Shown here in pieces: positions 19,661 through 27,864 of a DNA stretch of 64,000 nt. The notes under the pieces are model-generated. The model was given only the letters and a program-made list of their open reading frames with translations. It had not been told where the DNA came from and made no database searches. The DNA lies in assembly GCF_049341845.1 (NCBI RefSeq), contig NZ_JBMPIT010000002.1, positions 248,001 to 312,000 of the forward strand, given 5' to 3'. The position numbers and the translations under genes are program-made. Source of the stretch: Curtobacterium guangdongense (GTDB lineage Bacteria > Actinomycetota > Actinomycetes > Actinomycetales > Microbacteriaceae). How positions within the stretch are numbered: position 1 is the first letter of the stretch; the number at the start of each line of letters is the position of its first letter.

Positions 19661-20665
19661 CTACGCGGGGCGCGACGCCGGCGAGACGCTCTTCGAGGAA
19701 TCGCGTTCCGGGATGTCCCCCAGGGCGTCGTCGATGGCCTTCAGCGCGTCCGCGTCGAGCTTCACGCCGACCGCCTTGACGTTGTCGGTGACCTGCTGCG
19801 GGCGCGAGGCGCCGACGATCGCACTCGCGACGTTGTCGTTCTGGAGCGTCCACGCGATCGCGAGCTGCGCCAGGGTGAGCCCCGCCTGGTCCGCGACGGG
19901 CTGGAGACGCTGGACGGCCTCGAGGACGTCGTCGCGCATGTACCGCTTGATCATGTCCGCGCCGCCCTTCTCGTCGGTGGCGCGCGAGCCCTCGGGGAGC
20001 GGCTGGCCGGCCTGGTACTTGCCCGTGAGGACGCCCTGCGCGATCGGGGAGAACACGATCTGCGACAGCCCGAGCTGCTTGGAGGTGGGGACGACCTCGC
20101 CCTCGATGACCCGCCAGAGCATCGAGTACTGCGGCTGGTTCGAGATGAGCTGGAAGCCGAGCTCCTTCGCCAGTGCCGCACCGGCGCGGATCTGGTCGGC
20201 GGTCCACTCGGAGACGCCGATGTAGAGCGCCTTGCCCTGTCGGACGACGTCCGCGAAGGCCTGCATCGTCTCCTCGAGCGGGGTCTCGTAGTCGTACCGG
20301 TGCGCCTGGTAGAGGTCGACGTAGTCCGTCTGGAGGCGCGTCAGCGACCCGTTGATCGACTCGAGGATGTGCTTCCGGCTGAGTCCGACGTCGTTGTGCC
20401 CCTTCGGACCGGTCGGCCAGTACACCTTCGTCGCGATCTCCAGCGACTGGCGACGCTCGCCCTTGAGCGCATCGCCGAGGACCGATTCCGCCTTGGTGTT
20501 CGCGTACGTGTCCGCGGTGTCGAACGTGGTGATGCCGGCGTCGAGCGCTGCCCGGACGCACTGGGTGGCGACGTCGTTCTCGACCTGCGAGCCGTGCGTC
20601 AGCCAGTTGCCGTAGGTGATCTCGGAGACCTTGAGTCCCGAGTTGCCGAGGTACCTGAATTCCAT
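19661..20665 (-). CDS. Aldo/keto reductase (Kv-beta/YghZ-like)
   Basis: A 334-residue NADPH-dependent aldo/keto reductase. The TIM-barrel N-terminus MEFRYLGNSGLKVSEITYGN is typical of the potassium-channel beta-subunit-like group. The catalytic tetrad is visible as Asp and Tyr in FDTADTYAN, Lys in IATKVYWP and His in YQAHRYD. The substrate is unknown; family members reduce small aldehydes such as methylglyoxal. ATG 20665 has TACCGT ending 7 bases upstream, so it looks leaderless. The C-terminal ASRPA lies next to the palindromic terminator. Confidence 0.9.
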   Translation of the reverse strand: MEFRYLGNSGLKVSEITYGNWLTHGSQVENDVATQCVRAALDAGITTFDTADTYANTKAESVLGDALKGERRQSLEIATKVYWPTGPKGHNDVGLSRKHILESINGSLTRLQTDYVDLYQAHRYDYETPLEETMQAFADVVRQGKALYIGVSEWTADQIRAGAALAKELGFQLISNQPQYSMLWRVIEGEVVPTSKQLGLSQIVFSPIAQGVLTGKYQAGQPLPEGSRATDEKGGADMIKRYMRDDVLEAVQRLQPVADQAGLTLAQLAIAWTLQNDNVASAIVGASRPQQVTDNVKAVGVKLDADALKAIDDALGDIPERDSSKSVSPASRPA

Positions 20666-20859
20666 GCTCCCGACGGTACTGGAGCGCGTTCGGCCCCGGG
20701 TGGCCCCGTGGGTGCCTCCCGGGGTGAGGGGGGGGTGGGTGGGGTGCGCGGGCGGCGGGCGGGTGGGGCGTGGGCGGGTGAGGCGTGGGCGGCGAGTGGG
20801 CGGGCGGGCGGGCGGGCGGTGCCGTTGTCCGTGAGCGGGCGGGCGGTGCCGTTGTCCGT
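20666..20859. other. G-rich low-complexity stretch, no gene seen
   Basis: Within this gap, 20721-20846 on the plus strand is almost entirely runs of G (repeats of GGGCG and GGGTG), with many G3-5 tracts close together, so it could form G-quadruplexes. A 27-base direct repeat containing GCGGTGCCGTTGTCCGTGAG occurs twice (about 20814-20864) and leads into the palindromic units. I see no coding pattern. The only promoter signal is the -10 hexamer of the reductase at 20673-20678. Confidence 0.7.
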
Positions 20860-21007
20860 GAGCGGGCGGAATACCGGCGTGCTCAAGCCACCGCACCCTC
20901 GCATTCCGCCCTCTCGGCACCGGGACGAACACAGCGGGCGACGGCATGCGCGAGCGGGCGGAATACCCGCGTCCGCTGCGTTCCCGACCCTGGCATCTCG
21001 CCCGCTC
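20860..21007. repeat. Pair of 56-base palindromic elements (intergenic)
   Basis: Units 20860-20915 and 20952-21007 begin GAGCGGGCGGAATACC. The right arms are the most diverged in the window (GCATTCCGCCCTCTC and GCATCTCGCCCGCTC), but both units keep the exact 56-base length and a 92-base period. From 21008 to 21108 the only recognisable feature is a hairpin-family half-site ACGGGAGGCTCGG at about 21056-21069. Confidence 0.88.
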
Positions 21008-21108
21008 GTCGAGACGGGCAGGCCTCCACACGCAGGGAACGCCCGCGACCATCCACACGGGAGGCTCGGCTCGCCCCGACGACGCCGACTCGCCACGAGC
21101 ATGTGGAG

Positions 21109-22041
21109 ATGACCGCCAGACGCAGACTCCCCGGGGTGCTCCGAGACGCTTCGTTCCGCGTTCGCGACGCGCTGTACCGAGGGGTGCCCCGCGGGCGCCT
21201 CGACGCCAAGGACCTCGTCCGGCCGTTCCACGGGATCCGGTCCCCGACGACCCCGGTGATGGTGGACGAACGAGCCCGTGCCCTCGCTCCGCGACTCCGG
21301 CCGGACCAGGTGTTCAGCCACGTGACCGCCGCAGCGATCATCGGCGTCCCGCTCCCCCGCCGCTTCGAGCGCGACCGACGACTCCACGTGACGACCATCG
21401 GCGTCGATCAGGCGATCCGAGTACGTGGCTCGGTAGGACATCGGGCCCGAGCAGGCACGGTGCGAAGGACGATCTCACGAGGCGTCCCGATCAGCGACCC
21501 TGCAGACACCTTCGTCGCGCTGGGGACGATGCTGACGGTCGACGAGCTCGTGATCGCCGGCGATGCCCTCGTCGGGTGGCTCGGTTGGCTGACGCTACAA
21601 GAACTGACCGCAGCGGTCCGCAGACGACGTCGCATCCGGGGCATCCGAAAGCTCCGCGCCGCACTCGCCGAGATTCGACCGGGCTCCAGGTCCCCCGGCG
21701 AGACGCGGACCCGGCTCGCCCTCGTTCGCCGAGGCTTGCCCGAGCCAGCACTCAACCACGACGTCATCGTCGACGGGCAGTGGATCGCCTGCGTCGATCT
21801 CGCGTACCCGGAGGCACGAGTCGCGATCGAGTACGAAAGCGATCTCCACCGAACGGATGCCAGGTCGTTCAAGAAGGATCTCACGCGTGGTGAGCACCTG
21901 AAGGATGTCGACTGGTGGCTCGTCCGGGTCACAGCAGACGATGTCGGAGCGCTCATCGAGCAGTTCGTCGCACGTGTCAGACGACTGCTGTCGGTCGGCA
22001 TCGGCGGTCGGCACGACACGCGCACGGCGACACTCGGGTGA
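21109..22041 (+). CDS. Conserved hypothetical with endonuclease-like C-terminal domain
   Basis: A protein of about 310 residues. The N-terminal two-thirds is basic and resembles the AbiEi-like/helix-turn-helix proteins common in Micrococcales (FSHVTAAAIIGVPLP). The C-terminal part VDLAYPEARVAIEYESDLH, followed by DLTRGEHLKDVDWWLVRV, looks like a DUF559/Vsr-type PD-(D/E)xK fold. No toxin or methylase gene is adjacent, so a restriction role is not supported. The start is uncertain: ATG 21109 has GGAG directly touching it, and GTG 21103 is an alternative. Function unknown. Confidence 0.72.
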   Translation: MTARRRLPGVLRDASFRVRDALYRGVPRGRLDAKDLVRPFHGIRSPTTPVMVDERARALAPRLRPDQVFSHVTAAAIIGVPLPRRFERDRRLHVTTIGVDQAIRVRGSVGHRARAGTVRRTISRGVPISDPADTFVALGTMLTVDELVIAGDALVGWLGWLTLQELTAAVRRRRRIRGIRKLRAALAEIRPGSRSPGETRTRLALVRRGLPEPALNHDVIVDGQWIACVDLAYPEARVAIEYESDLHRTDARSFKKDLTRGEHLKDVDWWLVRVTADDVGALIEQFVARVRRLLSVGIGGRHDTRTATLG

Positions 22042-22044
22042 ACA

Positions 22045-22077
22045 TTGGTTGACGCTTCAACCAAACGGGTGCACAAT
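22045..22077 (+). promoter_or_regulatory. YceI promoter overlapped by a perfect operator
   Basis: A -35 TTGACG (22049-22054) and a -10 CACAAT (22072-22077) are separated by 17 bases. The -35 lies inside a perfect 8-base inverted repeat TTGGTTGA-CGCT-TCAACCAA (22045-22064), the form of operator bound by MarR-type regulators. A repressor there would block polymerase. No marR gene is adjacent. Confidence 0.75.
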
Positions 22078-22166
22078 GGCGTAGCATCAACTTCGATGCG
22101 GGCGCATGGACCGGGGATCCGGTCGCTCGCGTCACCACGACTCTCTCGTCCTGGAAGGACACCACA

Positions 22167-22727
22167 ATGTCGCTCACCGCAGAAACCGTTCCCGGCTACC
22201 GCACCGGCACCTGGAAGATCGATCCGACCCACTCCGAGGTCACCTTCTCGGTCCGCCACCTCGCGATCAGCAAGGTCAAGGGCAAGTTCGAGACGTTCGA
22301 CGCGACCGTCGTCACCGCCGAGAACCCGCTCGAGTCCACCGTCGAGGCGTCGATCGACGTGGCGTCGGTGAACACCGGCCAGGAGCAGCGCGACCAGCAC
22401 CTCAAGACGAGCGACTTCTTCCTCACCGAAGAGCACCCGCAGCTCACCTTCCGCTCCACCGGCATCGAGGCGAAGGGCGACGACCTGCACATCGCCGGCG
22501 AGCTCACCCTCCGCGGTGTCACCAAGCCGGTCGTGCTCAAGGCCGAGCTCGGCGGCTTCACGACGGACGGCTACGGCCAGGTCAAGTTCGGCGCCGAGGC
22601 GACGACCAAGATCGACCGCACCGAGTTCGGCGTGAACTGGAACGCCGCCGTCGAGGCCGGTGGCTTCACCCTGGGCAACGACGTCACGATCAACCTCGAC
22701 GTCCAGTTCGTCCTCCAGGCTGCGTGA
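22167..22727 (+). CDS. YceI family lipid-binding-like protein
   Basis: A 186-residue protein covering the YceI lipocalin-like domain: WKIDPTHSEVTFSVRHL at the start, FLTEEHPQLTFRST in the middle and GVNWNAAVEAGGFTLGNDV at the end. The fold binds isoprenoid-like hydrophobic ligands; the bacterial role is unclear, with links to stress response. No signal peptide is seen, so this copy is cytoplasmic. ATG 22167 follows GGAAGGA. Monocistronic behind the inverted-repeat promoter. Confidence 0.93.
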   Translation: MSLTAETVPGYRTGTWKIDPTHSEVTFSVRHLAISKVKGKFETFDATVVTAENPLESTVEASIDVASVNTGQEQRDQHLKTSDFFLTEEHPQLTFRSTGIEAKGDDLHIAGELTLRGVTKPVVLKAELGGFTTDGYGQVKFGAEATTKIDRTEFGVNWNAAVEAGGFTLGNDVTINLDVQFVLQAA

Positions 22728-22880
22728 GTCCTTCCCGGACACTCGCTCTCTGACTGAGGGAACCGAACCGCACCACACTGCAGCACCCGAGACGAAGCCC
22801 CGGCACCGCCCCATGGCGCCGGGGCTTCGTCGCGCCCGGCGTCGACGGGTCCAGGAGCACTCACTCCCGCGCGTTCACCC

Positions 22881-23123
22881 GAGCGGGCGAAATACCCGCG
22901 TTCTCGCGGACCAACCCCGGGCATTTCGCCCGCTCGACGACCGCGACGGCAACTTCTCCCTGCCCGCTTCTCGTGAGCGGGCGGATTCGAGTGGTCCCCG
23001 AGCGGTGATACCCGGGTATTTCGCCCGCTCGGCGGCAGACGGTCCGCGGTCATCGCCGGACGAACGCGAGCGGGCGGAAGGGTGGGGTTCCCGCGCGAGG
23101 ATGCCGGGGTATTCCGCCCGCTC
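22881..23123. repeat. Triplet of 56-base palindromic elements (intergenic)
   Basis: Units 22881-22935 (55 bases), 22975-23030 and 23068-23123 (56 bases each), with periods of 94 and 93. The left arms begin GAGCGGGCG; the right arms end TTTCGCCCGCTC or TTCCGCCCGCTC. In units 2 and 3 the inner left arm has decayed (GATTCGA, GAAGGGT) while the right arm is intact. The gap 22728-22880 holds only a short hairpin-like GCCCCGGCACC...GGCGCCGGGGC at about 22797-22823 after yceI. Confidence 0.92.
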
Positions 23124-23224
23124 GACGGGGATGCGCGCGCACCGCACTCCCGCCAGCACCACACTCCCGCCCGCACCGCGCTCCCGCCCGCGCCCGCACC
23201 GGCGCCCGCTCCGGCGTACGTTGG

Positions 23225-23314
23225 GCACGCACGCCCGCACGCACGCACGCCCCCCACGCACCCCCGACCGCACCGCACCGCACCGCACCGCACCACACCA
23301 CACCACACCACACC
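23225..23314. repeat. Simple-sequence repeat tract upstream of the DinB-like gene
   Basis: A tract of CGCA tetranucleotides (about 23225-23251) is followed by about six copies of the pentamer ACCGC and then about five of ACCAC (to 23314). It lies about 90 bases before the next start codon. No gene is seen between 23124 and 23399. Confidence 0.8.
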
Positions 23315-23399
23315 TGCACCCACGGCCCCGGGAATCCGCGAGGGCTCCCCGAGGTTGCACGCCACACATCGCCGAACCGTGACGAACAGGAGCACCACC

Positions 23400-23966
23400 A
23401 TGGCCACCGACTGGATCGCGCTGCAAGCCGTCGCCGCAGCCGAGTTCGGCCGCCGCGTCGCCGCCGTCTCCGACTGGGACGCCCCGACCCCCGACTCCGA
23501 GTGGACCACCAGGGACCTCGTCGCGCACGTCGTCGACGAGCAGCGATGGATCCCACTCCTCCTCACCGGGTGCGACTACGCGCAGGCCGAGGCCGATCTC
23601 GAACCCGTCGGGGACGACCTCGTGGCCGAGTGGCAGCGCTTCGCGGGCGCCGCCACCGAGGCATGGCACCGCGCCCCGCAGGACACACCGGTCCACCTCG
23701 CCACCGACGTGGTCAGCGCCGCGGAGTACCTCGCCGAGCAGACGAGCGACATCACGATCCACACGTGGGACCTGGCGCGCGCCACCGGCAGCGACGAAGA
23801 ACTGCCTGAGGAGCTCGTCGCGGCGGTGTGGCACCACTTCGAGCCGCAGATCGAGTCCCTCGCCGAGACCGGCCTGTACGCCGCCCCCGTCGAGGTCGGC
23901 GAGGACGCACCGCTGCAGGTCCGCCTCCTCGCGGTCACAGGCCGCGATGCCAGGGTGAACGCATGA
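23400..23966 (+). CDS. TIGR03086-type DinB/maleylpyruvate isomerase-like metal-binding protein
   Basis: A 188-residue protein of the actinobacterial TIGR03086 group, related to the mycothiol-dependent maleylpyruvate isomerase N-terminal (DinB-like four-helix) fold. Seen: WDAPTPDSEWTTRDLVAHVVDEQRW, with the first metal-binding His, and the later DITIHTWDLARATG with the second His. Such proteins are thought to use mycothiol, but the substrate is unknown. ATG 23400 follows AGGAG. The stop overlaps the next gene (ATGA), so the two act from one transcript. Confidence 0.85.
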   Translation: MATDWIALQAVAAAEFGRRVAAVSDWDAPTPDSEWTTRDLVAHVVDEQRWIPLLLTGCDYAQAEADLEPVGDDLVAEWQRFAGAATEAWHRAPQDTPVHLATDVVSAAEYLAEQTSDITIHTWDLARATGSDEELPEELVAAVWHHFEPQIESLAETGLYAAPVEVGEDAPLQVRLLAVTGRDARVNA

Positions 23967-25009
23967 CCCCGACCCACACGACGCAAAGCACCCACGAGAC
24001 GGAGAGCACCACCACGAACGCCACCGCGAGCACCACACGCCTCGGCACCACCGGCCTCGAGATCAGCGACGTCATCCTCGGGATGATGTCCTACGGCGAC
24101 CCGACGAAGGGCTCGCACGCGTGGAGCGTCGGCATCGACGAGGCACGCCCCTTCGTCCGACACGCGTTCGACAAGGGGATCACCACCTTCGACACCGCCA
24201 ACGTGTACTCCAACGGCTCCAGCGAGGAGATCACCGGCACGCTCCTGAAGGAACTCGCCCCGAGAGAGGACGTCCAGGTCTTCACGAAGGTCTTCAACCG
24301 GATGCGCCCTGGCCGCAACGGCGCCGGGCTCTCCCGCATGGCGATCATGCACGAGATCGACGCGTCGCTGACCCGCCTCGGCACCGACTACGTCGACCTG
24401 TACCAGATCCACCGCTTCGATCCGCAGACCCCGATCGAGGAGACGATGGAGGCGCTGCACGACGTCGTCAAGGCCGGCAAGGCGCGCTACATCGGCGCGA
24501 GCAGCATGTGGGCGTGGCAGTTCGCCCAGATGCAGCACACCGCCGAGCTGCACGGCTGGACGACGTTCGTCAGCATGCAGGACCAGTACAACCTCCTCGA
24601 GCGCGAGGAAGAGCGCGAGATGCACCCTTTCTGCGCCGCCACGGGTGTCGCGGTGATCCCGTGGAGCCCGCTCGCCCGCGGCAAGGTCACCCGCCCGTGG
24701 AACGCCCAGGGCTCCGGCACGCGCGCCGACACCGACGAGTTCGGCAAGACGCTCTACCGTCAGGACGAGGACGCGAACCACGCGATCGTCGACGCCGTCG
24801 AGTCGATCGCGAACGACCGCGGCGTCAGCATGGCGCAGATCGCCCTGGCGTGGGTCGCCGGCAAGGACGCGGTCACGGCTCCGATCGTCGGCGCGACGAA
24901 GGAGCACCACATCGACGACGCGGTCGCCGGTGCGTCGATCGTCCTCACGGACGACGAGGTGACGCGACTCGAGTCCGCGTACACGCCCCGGGTGCCGTCC
25001 GGTTTCTGA
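23963..25009 (+). CDS. Aldo/keto reductase
   Basis: A 348-residue NADPH-dependent aldo/keto reductase. After a Thr-rich N-terminal tail of about 25 residues comes TRLGTTGLEISDVILGMMSYG. The tetrad is visible as Asp and Tyr in FDTANVYSNG, Lys in VFTKVF and His in YQIHRFD. The C-terminus has IALAWVAGKDAVTAPIVGAT, the cofactor phosphate-binding end of the barrel. ATG 23963 is coupled to the DinB-like gene. Physiological substrate unknown. A long perfect palindrome follows the stop. Confidence 0.92.
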   Translation: MTPTHTTQSTHETESTTTNATASTTRLGTTGLEISDVILGMMSYGDPTKGSHAWSVGIDEARPFVRHAFDKGITTFDTANVYSNGSSEEITGTLLKELAPREDVQVFTKVFNRMRPGRNGAGLSRMAIMHEIDASLTRLGTDYVDLYQIHRFDPQTPIEETMEALHDVVKAGKARYIGASSMWAWQFAQMQHTAELHGWTTFVSMQDQYNLLEREEEREMHPFCAATGVAVIPWSPLARGKVTRPWNAQGSGTRADTDEFGKTLYRQDEDANHAIVDAVESIANDRGVSMAQIALAWVAGKDAVTAPIVGATKEHHIDDAVAGASIVLTDDEVTRLESAYTPRVPSGF

Positions 25010-25018
25010 CGCACCCAC

Positions 25019-25070
25019 CAGACGGACGGGAGGCTCGGTGCCAGCTGGCACCGAGCCTCCCGTCCGTCTG
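25019..25070. terminator. Perfect 52-base palindrome, bidirectional terminator
   Basis: Arms 25019-25044 and 25045-25070 are exact reverse complements (26 bases, beginning CAGACGGACGGGAGGCTCGG) with no loop. It lies between the convergent reductase and MpaB-like genes. Same family as 19602-19645 and 34516-34549. Confidence 0.85.
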
Positions 25071-25096
25071 TCCGTCTGTCCGTCCGTGGCCGGGTC

Positions 25097-26023
25097 TCAG
25101 GCCGCTGGTTCCGCGGCCTCACGCTCCAGCCGTGCGATCCGACGGAGCGCTGCGCGCTCCGTCCCGGACTGGTTGCCGAGGACGCCGCCGATGCCGTCCA
25201 GGACCATGCCGGTCGCGCGCCCGACGGGCAGCTCCACCGGGCCGATCGCCGCCTGGCGTAACCCGAGCATCGAACGGTGCCGCGGGTCGAGGGTCGACAC
25301 GGCGCCCTGGAACAGCGCCTGGTAGCCGGGCCGCAGCATCCGGGCGAGGGGCGGGTTGCGGATGAAGCGGACGACCTCGCGGGTGCGCGGTGTGACGGCC
25401 AGCTCACCGCGGTCGAGGTACCCGTCCATCTGCGCGCGGAGCTCGGCCTCGCTGCGCGGTGGGTCCTCCACACGCATGAGTTCGCCGGCGGTCGCCCACT
25501 CCCGGACGTAGGCGTCGGCGCCTCCCGGGATCGGGTCCCCCCACCGCTGGGCGCTCCGGAGGAACGCGTCGGTGAAGGCGAGGTGCACCCACCGCGCCAG
25601 GTCCGGGTCGTTCGCGGTGTAGTCCCGCGTCACCCCGTGGCCGTCGACGTACTGCCCGCGCACCTTCTCGTGCAGCTGGAGCACCCACTGGCTCGCTCCC
25701 CTGGCCGTCGCGGTGTCCCCGTGCGACACCGTGTAGATCCAGCGGATGGTGCCGGCGAGCCGGCCGAACGGGTCCTCGCGGTAGCGGGAGTGGTCGGCGA
25801 CACCGGCGAGCGCTCCCGGGTGCAGGGCCTGGACGAGCAACGCACGGACGCCGGCCACGATCGTGTGGTTGCCGCCGTGCACGGACCACGTCGCCGAACC
25901 CGGTCCGAAGAACCCGGCGTCCGTGCCCTGCTCGAGTTCGTCCACCCACTCGGGTCGACCGGTCGAGCTGCCGGTGAACGTGGCCTGGAGGCGGGAGCGG
26001 AGTGCACCGGTGACGAAGGACAT
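25097..26023 (-). CDS. Oxygenase MpaB family protein (DUF2236)
   Basis: A 308-residue protein of the DUF2236/MpaB family, related to latex-clearing and mycophenolic-acid oxygenases that use a b-type haem. Characteristic stretches are GGNHTIVAGVRALLVQALHPGA (haem-region His) and RYREDPFGRL, then IRWIYTVSHGD. No signal peptide is visible. The reaction and substrate in actinobacteria are not established. ATG 26023 lies back to back with fadD, about 70 bases away. Confidence 0.87.
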   Translation of the reverse strand: MSFVTGALRSRLQATFTGSSTGRPEWVDELEQGTDAGFFGPGSATWSVHGGNHTIVAGVRALLVQALHPGALAGVADHSRYREDPFGRLAGTIRWIYTVSHGDTATARGASQWVLQLHEKVRGQYVDGHGVTRDYTANDPDLARWVHLAFTDAFLRSAQRWGDPIPGGADAYVREWATAGELMRVEDPPRSEAELRAQMDGYLDRGELAVTPRTREVVRFIRNPPLARMLRPGYQALFQGAVSTLDPRHRSMLGLRQAAIGPVELPVGRATGMVLDGIGGVLGNQSGTERAALRRIARLEREAAEPAA

Positions 26024-26093
26024 GCCTTCATCGTGCGCCGTCTGACGGGGCGGGCTCCCAGCGCACGGTCGGGTGCCCCGCTAGGTTGGGCGG

Positions 26094-27779
26094 GTGAGCA
26101 TCGACACGCCCCGTCCCTGGCTTGCCGCCTACGCACCAGGAGTGCCGCACGACATCGAGGAGCCCACCGGTTCGCTCTTCGACCTCGTGGAGCAGTCCGC
26201 GAAGCGGTTCCCGAAGAAGGTCGCCCTCGAATTCTTCAAGCGCACGACGACGTACGCCGAGCTCGAGGACCAGATCGTCCGTGCGGCGAACGGCCTCCGC
26301 AAGCTCGGTGTCACAGCTGGCGACCGGGTGGCACTGGTGCTGCCGAACTGCCCGCAGCACGTCGTGGCGTTCTACGCGGTGCTGCGGCTCGGGGCGATCG
26401 TCGTCGAACACAACCCGCTGTACACGCCGCGCGAGCTCCGGCACCAGTTCGAGGACCACGGCGCGAAGGTGGCGATCGCGTGGGACAAGTCCGTCGCGAC
26501 GCTGCAGGAGTTCCCCGCCGACGTGCGACTCGACGCCATCGTGTCCGTCGACCTGACGAAGGCCATGCCGCGGAGCACCCGGCTCGCGCTGACGTTGCCC
26601 GTGGCGAAGGCCCGGGAGTCCCGCGCGAAGCTGACGACGAAGGTCCGCGGCACGACGAAGTGGGACGACCTGGTGTCCTCCCGCCGGCTGTCCCGCAAGC
26701 ACGCCAGGCCGTCCGCCGACGACACCGCGCTCATCCAGTACACGTCCGGCACCACGGGGACGCCGAAGGGTGCCGTCCTGACGCACCGCAACCTCATCGC
26801 GAACGCGGCGCAGTCCCGTGCGTGGGTCCCGCAGATCCAGCCGGGCGACGGCAGCGTCGTCTACGCGATCCTGCCGATGTTCCACGCCTACGGACTGACG
26901 CTGTGCCTGACCTTCGCGATGAGCATGGCCTCGCGCCTGGTGCTCTTCCCGGCGTTCGAGCCGGACCTCGTGCTCACCGCGATGAAGAAGCACCCGCCGA
27001 CGTTCCTCCCCGCCGTGCCGCCGATCTACGCCAGGCTGCAGCACGCCGCCGACTCCAAGAAGGTGTCCCTCGAGGGGATCGAGATCGGGATCTCCGGGGC
27101 GATGGCGCTGTCGAAGGACGTCGTCGAGCCGTGGGAGGCGCGCACCGGCGGCTACCTCGTCGAGGGCTACGGCCTGTCCGAGTGCTCCCCGGTCATCATG
27201 GCGAACCCGGTGTCCGACGCCCGGCGGCTCGGCACCATCGGGCTGCCGTTCCCCTCGACCGAGGCCCGTGTCGCCGACACGGACGAGCCCACCCGGGTGC
27301 TCGGGACCGACGAGCCGGGTGAGCTGCAGGTCCGTGGACCGCAGGTGTTCAGCGGCTACTGGGGCAAGGCCGAGGCGACCGACGAGGTCTTCACCTCCGA
27401 CGGCTGGTTCCGCACCGGGGACATCGTCGCGATCGACGCGGACGGGTACGTGCGGATCGTCGACCGGCTCAAGGAGCTCATCATCACGGGCGGGTTCAAC
27501 GTCTCTCCGACCGAGGTCGAGGACACGCTGGTGAAGCACCCCAGCGTCCGCGAGGTCGCCGTCGTCGGCATCACCCAGGCGGGCAACGAGCAGGTCGTCG
27601 CAGCGGTGGTGCCGCGCGACCCGTCCTCGTTCGACGCGGAGGCGCTCCGTGCCTACGCCCGCGAGCACATGGCGGCGTACAAGGTGCCGCGGCGGATCGT
27701 CGTCGTGGAGGACCTGCCCCGCTCGATGATCGGCAAGGTCCTGCGCCGCAAGGTGCGCGACCAGATCCTGGGCGAGTAG
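26094..27779 (+). CDS. Long-chain fatty-acid--CoA ligase (FadD-like)
   Basis: A 561-residue acyl-adenylate-forming enzyme. The AMP-binding P-loop YTSGTTGTPKG is at about residues 216-226, EGYGLSECSP (A5) follows, then GWFRTGDI (A7), RIVDRLKELIITGGFNVSP (A8) and the C-terminal lysine motif SMIGKVLRR. It activates fatty acids to acyl-CoA. GTG 26094 has TAGGTT ending 6 bases upstream and no ribosome site, a textbook leaderless start. Monocistronic. Chain-length preference is unknown. Confidence 0.93.
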   Translation: MSIDTPRPWLAAYAPGVPHDIEEPTGSLFDLVEQSAKRFPKKVALEFFKRTTTYAELEDQIVRAANGLRKLGVTAGDRVALVLPNCPQHVVAFYAVLRLGAIVVEHNPLYTPRELRHQFEDHGAKVAIAWDKSVATLQEFPADVRLDAIVSVDLTKAMPRSTRLALTLPVAKARESRAKLTTKVRGTTKWDDLVSSRRLSRKHARPSADDTALIQYTSGTTGTPKGAVLTHRNLIANAAQSRAWVPQIQPGDGSVVYAILPMFHAYGLTLCLTFAMSMASRLVLFPAFEPDLVLTAMKKHPPTFLPAVPPIYARLQHAADSKKVSLEGIEIGISGAMALSKDVVEPWEARTGGYLVEGYGLSECSPVIMANPVSDARRLGTIGLPFPSTEARVADTDEPTRVLGTDEPGELQVRGPQVFSGYWGKAEATDEVFTSDGWFRTGDIVAIDADGYVRIVDRLKELIITGGFNVSPTEVEDTLVKHPSVREVAVVGITQAGNEQVVAAVVPRDPSSFDAEALRAYAREHMAAYKVPRRIVVVEDLPRSMIGKVLRRKVRDQILGE

Positions 27780-27864
27780 GCGCGGGCGCCCGCGAGGGCG
27801 TGGCGCGCGGGCGCGGCGCCGAGTCGGGACGCAGTCGTCGCTCCGAGCCGGTAGGCACGAACAC

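Noticed and set aside
21109..22041. Restriction or toxin-antitoxin system
   Set aside because: The C-terminal endonuclease-like motif has no methyltransferase, toxin or partner gene beside it; such solitary proteins are common in this family of bacteria.
22881..23123. CRISPR array
   Set aside because: Repeat and spacer lengths look superficially suitable (56 and 37-39 bases), but there are only two or three units per site, each unit is itself a palindrome with a variable centre, copies also lie inside ykoD, and no cas genes are present.
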